Source: Thermoanaerobaculia bacterium
GTDB taxonomy: Bacteria; Acidobacteriota; Thermoanaerobaculia; Multivoradales; JAHEKO01
Assembly: GCA_947259925.1 (NCBI GenBank)
Contig: CAMYOG010000057.1
Coordinates: 86,606 to 150,605 of the forward strand
Direction of reading: 5' to 3'
Length of the DNA stretch: 64,000 nucleotides
Shown: one piece after another, positions 42,348 to 50,221 of the stretch
Layout of the letters: each line of letters opens with the position of its first letter
How positions within the stretch are numbered: position 1 is the first letter of the stretch
Position numbers and translations under genes: made by a program
The notes under the pieces: model-generated
What the model saw: the letters and a program-made list of their open reading frames with translations, nothing else
Told to the model about the DNA's origin: nothing
Databases searched by the model: none

Positions 42348-42433
42348 CGAGCCCAGTATAGGGACGCTCCCGATGCGCGCGTGTGAAATCGGCCGCACTC
42401 GGCGGCGGTCAGGCGCCCGCGCCAGGCTTAGCG

Positions 42434-43273
42434 CTAGAGCGCGGTCTCGCTCCGGAAGCGGAGGGTCGCTTCGACCAGTGCGCGCGGTCGTTCCCACTGG
42501 ATGCCATGGCCGCACTCGGGTACGATCTCGAGTCGACCCTCGGGCAGCGCGTCGCGCATGGCTCGCGCGACCTGGGGCTCGAACATGCCGTCACCGTCGG
42601 CCCAGATCAGGCCGACCGGCAGCTCGAGGCGGCGCAGGTCGTCGGCGTCGAAGCTGTCCTCGACTCGAATGCTGTCGATCACCTGGCGGACCGAGGGCGA
42701 GCGATAGGCGGCGAGCAGACCGCGCCGGGCCAGGTTGAGCGGGAAGGGGGTGCGATGGAACAGCGCCTTCTGTAGCTGTGCGACTCCTTCGAGGTCATCG
42801 ATCCGGACCAGCCGCTCGATCCGCTCCCAGTCCTGATCACGATAGCCGGCGCAGTTGACCAGCAGTAGCCGGCTGACCAGCTCCGGCCGGGCGAGTGCCA
42901 GTCGGGTTGCTATCCATCCCCCGAGGCTGATGCCGGCGACCGTCGCCGGACGCTCGCCGAGCCGCGAGCGCATCATTCGGGCAACCGCCTCGACCCCGTC
43001 CCGGATGTTCAATCCGTCGCGGCTCCAGTCGGTTCCGCCGAGCATCGACAGCTCCGGCACCAGCAACCGGCAGTTGCTCCTCAGGCGGCGCGCCACCAGG
43101 GCCCAGCTGATCGAGGTCGAGCCCATCCCGTGGAGGAGGACCCACGGCTCGCCGTCCGGGGGCCCGAGCTCGTTGACTACCAGGCGCAGCCCGGGCGCGG
43201 TCTCGGTCGTCCGGCGCGCCCCCAGGGCGCGCATCACCGTGGCGGTACCGACCGCGAAGAGCTTGAGGATCAC
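42434..43273 (-). CDS. alpha/beta hydrolase
   Basis: 279 residues. Oxyanion strand WVLLHGMGSTS, nucleophile elbow GISLGG, catalytic Asp in LIWADGDGMF and His in ECGHGIQWERP. Family covers many esterases and lyases; substrate cannot be told. Monocistronic, divergent from rplU. Confidence 0.87.
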   Translation of the reverse strand: MILKLFAVGTATVMRALGARRTTETAPGLRLVVNELGPPDGEPWVLLHGMGSTSISWALVARRLRSNCRLLVPELSMLGGTDWSRDGLNIRDGVEAVARMMRSRLGERPATVAGISLGGWIATRLALARPELVSRLLLVNCAGYRDQDWERIERLVRIDDLEGVAQLQKALFHRTPFPLNLARRGLLAAYRSPSVRQVIDSIRVEDSFDADDLRRLELPVGLIWADGDGMFEPQVARAMRDALPEGRLEIVPECGHGIQWERPRALVEATLRFRSETAL

Positions 43274-43310
43274 GGCCGGAGACTAGCAGGGGGACTGGGC
43301 CATGGAACGA

Positions 43311-43340
43311 TTGACCCTTTCGCTCGTTTCGTGCTACTTT
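43311..43340 (+). promoter_or_regulatory. promoter of rplU operon
   Basis: TTGACC (43311-43316), 18-nt spacer, TACTTT (43335-43340). It is followed by a 40-nt leader containing GAGGAG before the GTG of rplU. Confidence 0.5.
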
Positions 43341-43380
43341 CTTTGGTCGCGCCGCGGCGCGAAATGGAGGAGTTTGTCCA

Positions 43381-43707
43381 GTGTACGCAGTCATCGAAAC
43401 AGGTGGAAAACAGTACCGGGTAGAGCCCGGTGACGTGATCGATATCGAGCTCCTGCCGGAGGCCGGCAAGGGCGGCGCCAAGGGCGGGAAGATCCAGTTC
43501 GACAAGGTCCTGATGGTCTCTTCCGACAAGGGCGTCAGGGTCGGTTCGCCGACCGTTTCCGGCGCCAAGGTCACCGGCGTCAAGGTCGATCAGGTCCGCG
43601 GCCCGAAGGTCGTGGTCTTCAAGATGAAGCGCCGCAAGGGCTACCGACGTCACAACGGTCATCGACAGGACCTGCAGCGGGTCCGGATCGACAAGATCCA
43701 GGGATAG
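43381..43707 (+). CDS. rplU: ribosomal protein bL21
   Basis: 108 residues: start YAVIETGGKQYRVEPGDVI, then GSPTVSGAKVTGVKVD and the RNA-binding KMKRRKGYRRHNGHRQ. Canonical L21. Starts with GTG after GGAGGAG. First of rplU-rpmA-obg-nadD-rsfS. Confidence 0.97.
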   Translation: MYAVIETGGKQYRVEPGDVIDIELLPEAGKGGAKGGKIQFDKVLMVSSDKGVRVGSPTVSGAKVTGVKVDQVRGPKVVVFKMKRRKGYRRHNGHRQDLQRVRIDKIQG

Positions 43708-43740
43708 AGCGCCGAGCGCAACAGGCAAGAGGTATCAGCA

Positions 43741-43998
43741 ATGGCTCACAAAAAAGGTCAGGGTTCCAGTCGCAACGGCCGCGACTCCAATCCCCAGTAT
43801 CTCGGCGTCAAGAGGTTCGGCGGCCAGCCGGTGACCGGCGGCACGATCATCGTCCGCCAGCGCGGCACGAAGTTCTTTCCCGGGCTCAACGTCGGGCGGG
43901 GTCGAGACGACACCCTGTTCGCCAAGGCGGACGGCGTCGTCCAGTTCCAGAATCGCGGTCGCCGCGGGACGTACGTCAACATCCTGCCGAGCGACTAG
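43741..43998 (+). CDS. rpmA: ribosomal protein bL27
   Basis: 85 residues: [39 protein letters not shown] and the [11 protein letters not shown] ending. Canonical; it starts with AHKKG immediately after Met, so no N-terminal processing extension as seen in Firmicutes. Confidence 0.97.
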   Translation: MAHKKGQGSSRNGRDSNPQYLGVKRFGGQPVTGGTIIVRQRGTKFFPGLNVGRGRDDTLFAKADGVVQFQNRGRRGTYVNILPSD

Positions 43999-44008
43999 CA
44001 GAGTCCCC

Positions 44009-45016
44009 TTGATCTTCATCGACGAGGCGGTGCTCCACGTTCAGGGCGGGCGTGGCGGGAACGGCTGCGTTGCCTTCAGGCGCGAGAAGTTCGTCCCCAA
44101 GGGCGGCCCGGCGGGCGGCGACGGTGGCCAGGGAGGCTCGGTCTTCCTGGTCGGGAACGAGGGGCTCAACACCCTCTACCATCTCCGCAATCGACGGCTC
44201 TATCCGGCCGAGCGCGGGCGTCACGGCGAAGGCTCGAACAAGACCGGCCGCTCGGGCGAGGATCTCGAGATCGCGGTGCCGCTCGGCACCGAAGTCTTCG
44301 ACCGCGAGTCGCGCGAGCTGCTTGGAGAGATCCTGAACCACGGCCAGCGCCTGCGGGTCGCCGCCGGCGGCCGCGGTGGCCGCGGCAACGCCCGCTTCGC
44401 CACCGCGACCCGCCAGGCGCCGCGGCACGCCCAGCCGGGTGAGGCCGGCGAAGAGAAGCTCCTCGAGCTCCAGCTCAAGCTGCTCGCCGACGTCGGCGTC
44501 GTCGGCCTGCCGAACGCCGGCAAGTCGACGCTGATCAGCGTCGTCTCGGCCGCCAAGCCGAAAATCGCCGACTACCCGTTCACCACCCTCGTACCGCAGC
44601 TAGGGGTCGTGGCCAGAGGACCGGAGAGCGAGCCGTTCGTGATCGCCGACGTTCCTGGGCTGATCGCCGGAGCCGCCGAGGGCGCCGGGCTGGGGACCCA
44701 GTTCCTGCGCCACGTCGAGCGCTGTCGGGTGCTCTTGCATCTGGTCGACCTGTCGGCGGGCGAGGCGGACGCCGTCGCTGACCTCGAGGCGGTCGAGCGC
44801 GAGCTCGCGAGCTTCGATCGGGGCCTGCTCGAACGAGATCGGATCCTCGTCGGGAGTAAGCTCGACGTGGTGGACGAGCAGCGCCACGCCGAGCTGCGGG
44901 CGGCGGCCGAGCGGCGGGGCCTGACCTACCACGAGATCAGCTCGGTGACCGGTGCCGGCATCCAGGAGCTGATCCGGCTGCTGGAGAGCCGCGTGCGACA
45001 GGGACAGGCGGCATGA
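44009..45016 (+). CDS. obg: Obg (CgtA) ribosome-assembly GTPase
   Basis: 335 residues: glycine-rich OBG domain (GGRGGNGCVAFRREKFVPKGG) followed by the G domain: G1 GLPNAGKST, G3 DVPG, and G4 in the form VGSKLD, i.e. SKLD instead of NKxD. Ends without a long C-terminal extension. Start is TTG 44009. The next gene overlaps by ATGA. Works in 50S assembly and stress control. Confidence 0.95.
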   Translation: MIFIDEAVLHVQGGRGGNGCVAFRREKFVPKGGPAGGDGGQGGSVFLVGNEGLNTLYHLRNRRLYPAERGRHGEGSNKTGRSGEDLEIAVPLGTEVFDRESRELLGEILNHGQRLRVAAGGRGGRGNARFATATRQAPRHAQPGEAGEEKLLELQLKLLADVGVVGLPNAGKSTLISVVSAAKPKIADYPFTTLVPQLGVVARGPESEPFVIADVPGLIAGAAEGAGLGTQFLRHVERCRVLLHLVDLSAGEADAVADLEAVERELASFDRGLLERDRILVGSKLDVVDEQRHAELRAAAERRGLTYHEISSVTGAGIQELIRLLESRVRQGQAA

Positions 45017-45621
45017 AGCTCGGCCTCTTCGGCGGGTCCTTCGACCCGGTGCACCGTGGCCACGTTCTGCCGGTGCTCGAGGCCCGTGAGCGCCTCGAGC
45101 TCGATCAGGTGATCTACCTGCCGACGGCGGACCCACCGCACAAGCCGGGGCGCCAGTTCGCGCCCGCCCACGCTCGCTACTCGATGGTCGAGCTGGCGCT
45201 GCTGGACGAGCCCGATCTGCAGGTCTCGGCGCTCGAGCTGACACCCGGCCGAGCCGCGTTCACGGTCGATACCGTGGAGCACTTCGAGGCCGAGTACCCA
45301 GACGCCGAGCTCCACGTGCTGATCGGCGGCGACTCGTTCGCATCGCTCGACAGCTGGGGGCGCTGGCGCGACATCGTCGCCATGGCTCGGATCGTGGTGC
45401 TGGTTCGCCCCGGCTGGGAGATCGAACGGACGCGTCGCGATCTCAGCCCGGAGCTCGCCCGCGTGGCCGAGGGTGAGCGGGTGCATTTCCTGGCCAACCC
45501 GGCGGTCGAGGTCTCGTCGACCGATCTGCGCCAGCGGATCCACCGCGGCGAGGAGATCCCGGCGCAAGTCATGCCACCCCTGGTGCTACAGTACGTACGG
45601 AAGTACTCACTCTATACATGA
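45013..45621 (+). CDS. nadD: NadD, nicotinate-nucleotide adenylyltransferase
   Basis: 202 residues: nucleotidyltransferase signature GLFGGSFDPVHRGH, YLPTADPPHKPG, GGDSFASLDSWGRW and SSTDLRQRI near the end. Makes deamido-NAD from NaMN and ATP. ATGA overlap at both ends of the gene (obg and rsfS). Confidence 0.95.
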   Translation: MKLGLFGGSFDPVHRGHVLPVLEARERLELDQVIYLPTADPPHKPGRQFAPAHARYSMVELALLDEPDLQVSALELTPGRAAFTVDTVEHFEAEYPDAELHVLIGGDSFASLDSWGRWRDIVAMARIVVLVRPGWEIERTRRDLSPELARVAEGERVHFLANPAVEVSSTDLRQRIHRGEEIPAQVMPPLVLQYVRKYSLYT

Positions 45622-45989
45622 CGAGCGAGACCCTCCCAGCGCAGGATCTATCCACGGTTCGCGTTGCGGTGGCGGCGGCGCTCGATCGCAAGGCGCTGGA
45701 GCTGCGAGTCCTCGATCTCGATGCGATCAGCGATTTCACCGAGTTCTTCCTGATCTGTAGCGGCACCAGCGATCGTCAGGTGCAGGCGATCGCCGACGCG
45801 ATCGTCGAGAGCCTACGTGAGGTCGGCCACCGGCCCCTGGCCGTCGAGGGCTACAAGCACGGCACCTGGATCCTGCTCGACTACGGCAGCTTCGTGGCCC
45901 ACGTCTTCGACCAGGAGACGCGCTCGTTCTACGCCCTCGAGCGCCTCTGGGCTGACGCCCCCGACGTGACCGAGCGCGCGCGGGGCTGA
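45618..45989 (+). CDS. rsfS: RsfS, ribosomal silencing factor
   Basis: 123 residues: DLDAISDFTEFFLICSGTSD and the DYGSFVAHVFDQETRSFYALERLWADA core of RsfS/Iojap, which binds L14 and blocks subunit joining in starvation. ATGA-coupled to nadD. Canonical. Confidence 0.95.
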   Translation: MTSETLPAQDLSTVRVAVAAALDRKALELRVLDLDAISDFTEFFLICSGTSDRQVQAIADAIVESLREVGHRPLAVEGYKHGTWILLDYGSFVAHVFDQETRSFYALERLWADAPDVTERARG

Positions 45990-45995
45990 CCGGCG

Positions 45996-46895
45996 ATGTC
46001 GCTCGACGCGCTGCTCGAGACTTCGCCGTCGCTCGCCGAGACCCTGCGCGGTGCGCGCCGCGCCGCCGAGAGCGAAGCCGGGGTACTGATCCTCGGCGAG
46101 CCGGGGACCGGGCGCTCGAGCCTCGCGCGGGCGCTCCACGACGCCAGTCCCAGGGCCGCTCGAGCCCTGGTCGAGGTCGATGCCGCCGGCATCCCGACCA
46201 CGCTCTTCGAGAGCGAGCTGTTCGGCTACGAGCCGGGGGCGTTCACCGGTGCCGCCGACTCGCGGCCCGGGCGGGTGGCCGGCGCCGTCGGCGGGTCGCT
46301 GTTGCTCGATCACGTCGAGGAGATTCCGCTCGCCGCCCAACCCAAGCTCCTGCGCCTCCTGTCGGAGGGTCGGTACGCGCCGCTCGGTGGCGAGGAGGTC
46401 GAGGCCGACGTTCGCTTCCTGGCGGTCGGGGCGGACGATCTGCCGGCACGCGCGGCGCGCGGCGCGTTTCGCGAAGATCTCTACTACCGTCTCGAGGTCG
46501 TCACCTTCCGGTTACCGCCTCTGCGGCAGCGGCGCGAGGATCTGCCGCGGCTGATCGACTTCTTCCTTGCCGACCTGACCGAGCGTCTCGGGCGGCCCCA
46601 TCTGAGGCTCGCCGACAGCGCCCGGACCTGGATGCTCGAGCACAGCTGGCCTGGCAACCTTCGCGAGATGCGCAACGTGCTCGAGCGGGCGATGGTGTTG
46701 ACCGACTCGGGCGAGCTCGACCCGGTGGCGCGCGAGACCGCCGAGGCGCGGCCGAGGTCCCTGGCCGAGGTCGAGCGCGACGAGATCGTCAAGGCGCTCG
46801 CCTACACTCGCGGCCATCAGGGGAAGGCTGCGGCCCTCCTCGGGATCAGCCGCAAGACGCTCTGGGACAAGCGGAAACGCTACGGGATTCCGTAG
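45996..46895 (+). CDS. sigma-54-dependent activator, AAA+ and Fis HTH only
   Basis: 299 residues with a complete AAA+ activator core: Walker A GEPGTGRSS, GAFTGA loop (YEPGAFTGAADSRPG), Walker B replaced in form LLLDHVEEIP, FREDLYYRL, WPGNLREMRNVLERA, and a C-terminal Fis helix-turn-helix (GKAAALLGISRKTLWDKRKR). No receiver or sensor domain, so it is constitutive or controlled by a partner. Starts 6 nt after rsfS. Targets unknown; the metal-efflux operon follows. Confidence 0.9.
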   Translation: MSLDALLETSPSLAETLRGARRAAESEAGVLILGEPGTGRSSLARALHDASPRAARALVEVDAAGIPTTLFESELFGYEPGAFTGAADSRPGRVAGAVGGSLLLDHVEEIPLAAQPKLLRLLSEGRYAPLGGEEVEADVRFLAVGADDLPARAARGAFREDLYYRLEVVTFRLPPLRQRREDLPRLIDFFLADLTERLGRPHLRLADSARTWMLEHSWPGNLREMRNVLERAMVLTDSGELDPVARETAEARPRSLAEVERDEIVKALAYTRGHQGKAAALLGISRKTLWDKRKRYGIP

Positions 46896-46925
46896 GCTCG
46901 ACGCGGCCATGGCGGATCCCGCTTG

Positions 46926-47291
46926 ATGGTTGACGTGTCGCGGTTTGTTTCCATCGCTCTGTGCCTCCTGACGTTGGCTGCGCCCGCGGCCGGCGTTTGT
47001 AGCGCCGGGGCCGACTCGCCGGACCCGTGCGCAATGCAGTCCGCGCACGAGACGATGAGCTGCGCGGACGAGATCGCGCCTTCGGAAGGCTGCTGCGATC
47101 CTGGCGCGGTCGACGTGCGCACCGACCTGATTCTCAAGCGGCCCGGCGAAGCCAACGCCTACGCGGCAGCGGCTTCCCAGGTCGCAGTTCCCGGTTCGTC
47201 CAGCCTCGCGACGCTTGGACCTACCGTTCAGAACGAGGCGCCGCCCCCACGGCCGGCGCCCTACCGGCTGTTCTCGGCACTGTTGCTCTGA
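46926..47291 (+). CDS. exported Cys-rich small protein at the head of the efflux operon
   Basis: 121 residues: a signal peptide (FVSIALCLLTLAAPAAGV) then a short stretch with five Cys plus His and Met (CSAGADSPDPCAMQSAHETM, then SCADEIAPSEGCCDPG), followed by a Pro/Ala-rich tail. The C..M..H..MSC spacing suggests metal binding. Position, just before the Cus-like pump, supports a periplasmic metal-binding or sensing role; this is inference. ATG 46926, not the TTG just before. Confidence 0.55.
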   Translation: MVDVSRFVSIALCLLTLAAPAAGVCSAGADSPDPCAMQSAHETMSCADEIAPSEGCCDPGAVDVRTDLILKRPGEANAYAAAASQVAVPGSSSLATLGPTVQNEAPPPRPAPYRLFSALLL

Positions 47292-47370
47292 TCCTCTTCT
47301 GAGCGAATCGTGACGGATCGCCTTCCCGTGGAGGGCGGTTCAACCCAACACGTTCCTTCGGAGGAGTCAG

Positions 47371-48717
47371 ATGGCACTGACAGCTACTCGCCTCTCGATC
47401 GCCGCGCTCTTGATCGCGGCCGCCGCGGAGGCTTCGATAACCCAAGTTCAAGAGCCCACGCCCGAGAGTGGGCCGGCCGACAGGCTCTTGCGGGCGACAT
47501 CCGATCCAGCGCTCCGGTCGCTGGCGGAAGAGGCGCTGGTCCGAAATCCGGGTCTGCGCGCGGCGAGCGCGCGCTATCGTGCTGCCCTCCTGGAGGCGCC
47601 GAGGGCGAAGGCACTTCCCGACCCCGCCGCGGAGGTCATGGCGTTTCCGCTCTCGCCGGAGACCCGCGTCGGGCCGCAGAGACTGAGCGTCGGGGTCTCC
47701 CAGGCCCTGCCCTGGGCGGGGAAGCGCGGCCTGAGGGAGAGTGTCGCGCTTCACTCGGCGGAAGCGCTTCGAGAGGAAGTCGCGGCCGATCGCGTGACCC
47801 TGGTGACCGAGGTGAGGAGCGTCTACTACGAGCTGCTCTTTATCGACCGGTACTTCGACATCACCAGGGTCTTCCGCCAGCACCTGGTTCAGCACGAGGA
47901 GATCTCGCAGGCGAGATACGCGACCGGCGTGGGGCCGGCGCAAGCGGTCATCAAGCTTCAGGCCGAAATCACTCGCGTCGAGCGAGAACTGCTGAACCTC
48001 GAGTCGCGACGGATCGATCTGATCGCGAAGCTCAACCGGTTCCGCGATCGACCCGCGGCGACGCCCATCGAGCGCGCGGCTCTTGGTGCTCCGGTTGAGA
48101 AGGCTGAGCTCGATGCGGCCGTGCTCGTCGAGCGAGCCCGCGTTCTGCGACGCGAGCTGCACGCTGCGGACGCTCGTATCGCTCGTGCCGAGGCGCTGGA
48201 GAGGCTGGCCGAGAAAGGCTACCGCCCGGACTTCGTGGTCGGGATGAGCTACACGCTGGTCGATCCTCGTGACGATGCCGCGGCTCGTCTGATGCCACCG
48301 GAAGGCAACGGCGACGACATTCTCGGGATCCGCGGCGGCATCCGCATCCCGCTTTGGCGCGACAAGCTCGCTGCCGGCGTCGAGCAGGCCGTCGAGCTTC
48401 AAATCGCCGCCGCCAGCGCCAAGCGCGACCTGATGCTCTCGATCGAGACGGCGATCCAGGACCTGACCCAGCGTCTGCCACTCTGGTGGCGGCAGCTGCG
48501 GCTGGTCGAAGATCTGCTGGTCCTGCAGGCCGAGGAATCACTGCAATCGGCCCAAGCCGGCTATGTCGCCGGCACCCTGAACGCTCTCGATCTGCTCGAT
48601 GCCGAGCACATCCTGTTCGAGGCTACGACCGCGGCGGCTCGCGCCAAGACCGACTACCTGGTCGGCCTGGCGCAGCTGGAAGGCGCGGTGGGAGAGCCGC
48701 TCGGCTCGCTGGAGTGA
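47371..48717 (+). CDS. cusC: CusC-like TolC-family outer-membrane channel
   Basis: 448 residues: signal peptide, then the two OEP repeats with GVSQALPWAGKRGLRESVA as the first strand-turn and a second GIRGGIRIPLWRDKLAAGVE, and long amphipathic helices rich in Ala/Glu/Leu. The Leu-Pro(W) motif and operon place it in the CusC group of heavy-metal pumps. Start ATG after GGAGGAG. Confidence 0.85.
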   Translation: MALTATRLSIAALLIAAAAEASITQVQEPTPESGPADRLLRATSDPALRSLAEEALVRNPGLRAASARYRAALLEAPRAKALPDPAAEVMAFPLSPETRVGPQRLSVGVSQALPWAGKRGLRESVALHSAEALREEVAADRVTLVTEVRSVYYELLFIDRYFDITRVFRQHLVQHEEISQARYATGVGPAQAVIKLQAEITRVERELLNLESRRIDLIAKLNRFRDRPAATPIERAALGAPVEKAELDAAVLVERARVLRRELHAADARIARAEALERLAEKGYRPDFVVGMSYTLVDPRDDAAARLMPPEGNGDDILGIRGGIRIPLWRDKLAAGVEQAVELQIAAASAKRDLMLSIETAIQDLTQRLPLWWRQLRLVEDLLVLQAEESLQSAQAGYVAGTLNALDLLDAEHILFEATTAAARAKTDYLVGLAQLEGAVGEPLGSLE

Positions 48718-48721
48718 CCCG

Positions 48722-50215
48722 ATGACGGAAACCAAATCGAACCTGTCCCGACGGCTCCGACCGCTCCTCTGGATGGCGGCGAGCTTCCTTCTTTTCTACG
48801 TCCTCTTCTTCGACCCGCTCGGAGTCCACCCGGTCGACCGCTGGCTGCAGAGCGCGCTCGGCTACCACACGATGGAGCAGATGGCCGCTACGGAGCAGGC
48901 GGCCGCTCCGGCCGACGGGCGCGAGGTCCTCTTCTACCGCAACCCGATGGATCCGACCATCACCTCGCCGGTGCCGGCCAAGGACGAGATGGGGATGGAC
49001 TACGTACCGGTCTACGCCGACGAGGCCGAGCGGGCGGTGGGCGAGGGCACGACCGTGAGCATCGATCCGGCGGTCATCCAGAACATGAACGTCCGGACCG
49101 CGCCGGTCGAGCGGCGCAGCCTGACCCACGAGATCCGCACGGTCGGCTACCTGGAGTACGACCAGGAGCGGATGGTGACCGTGACCACCAAGTACAGCGG
49201 TTGGGTGGAGAAGGTCTACGTCAACTACATCGGCGAGCCGGTGCGCAAGGGCGACGGCCTGTTCGAGGTCTATTCCCCGGAGCTGGTCCAGACCGAGCAG
49301 GAGCTCCTGTCGGCCATCGAGTACGTGGAGAGCGTCCGGGACGCCCCGGAGGGCGCTCGGCGGCGCGCCGAGGCGCTGGTCGACTCCGCTCGTTCCCGGC
49401 TCAACTTCTGGGACATCTCGCCGGCGCAGATCGCACAGCTCGAAGAGACTGGCGAGCTCTTCCGCACCCTGACCGTCACCGCGCCGGCCAGCGGCCTGGT
49501 CATGAAGCGGATGGCCGGCCTCGAGGGGATGGCGGTAACGCCGGGGATGGAGGCGTACCACATCGCCGACATCTCCTCGCTCTGGCTGTCGGTCGAGGTC
49601 TTCGAGGACCAGGTCGCCTGGATCCGGCCGGGGATGGAGGCGGCGGTGGCCTTCGCCTACTTCCCCGGCGAGAGCGTCCGCGGGACGGTGCGTTTCATCG
49701 AGCCCGAGTTCTCCGAGGAGACGCGGACGCTGGCGGTCAAGATCGCGGTGCCCAACGACAGCGGGCGTCTCCGGAAGGGGATGTTCGCGACCGTCATCTT
49801 CGAGCCGATCGCGGTCGCCGACGCCCTGGTCGTGCCCTCCGAGGCCGTACTGCAGACCGGGCGGCGGAGCGTCGTCATCGTGGCCCGCGAGGGCGGGCGG
49901 TTCGAGCCGCACGAGGTGGTGCTCGGACACGCTTCGGAGGGCTACTACCAGGTGCTCGACGGTCTCTCGGGTGGTGAACGGGTCGTGACCTCGGCTCAGT
50001 TCCTGCTCGACTCCGAGTCCAGGCTGAGAGAGGCGATCCAGAAGATGCTGACCGCCGCCAGCGAGCCGATGGCGCCCGACATGACGGAGACGAGCGGCGC
50101 CGGCGAGTCGATGGGGCACGAGATGCACGACATGACCGAGCCGATGGAGAGCGAATCGACCGGCACCATGGACCATAGCGATCACGGCGACCAGCCGATG
50201 AGCCACCAGGAGTGA
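48722..50215 (+). CDS. cusB: CusB-like membrane fusion protein
   Basis: 497 residues: single N-terminal membrane helix (FLLFYVLFFDPLGVHPVD preceded by RRLRPLLWMAAS), a heavy-metal-binding segment (FYRNPMDPTITSPVPAKDEM), the CusB hairpin and beta-barrel parts, and a C-terminal tail with 11 Met and 4 His in about 50 residues (for example MGHEMHDMTEPM, MDHSDHGDQPM). The tail is expected to gather Cu(I) or Ag(I). ATG 48722 lies 5 nt after the cusC stop. Confidence 0.88.
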   Translation: MTETKSNLSRRLRPLLWMAASFLLFYVLFFDPLGVHPVDRWLQSALGYHTMEQMAATEQAAAPADGREVLFYRNPMDPTITSPVPAKDEMGMDYVPVYADEAERAVGEGTTVSIDPAVIQNMNVRTAPVERRSLTHEIRTVGYLEYDQERMVTVTTKYSGWVEKVYVNYIGEPVRKGDGLFEVYSPELVQTEQELLSAIEYVESVRDAPEGARRRAEALVDSARSRLNFWDISPAQIAQLEETGELFRTLTVTAPASGLVMKRMAGLEGMAVTPGMEAYHIADISSLWLSVEVFEDQVAWIRPGMEAAVAFAYFPGESVRGTVRFIEPEFSEETRTLAVKIAVPNDSGRLRKGMFATVIFEPIAVADALVVPSEAVLQTGRRSVVIVAREGGRFEPHEVVLGHASEGYYQVLDGLSGGERVVTSAQFLLDSESRLREAIQKMLTAASEPMAPDMTETSGAGESMGHEMHDMTEPMESESTGTMDHSDHGDQPMSHQE

Positions 50216-50221
50216 CGAGCG

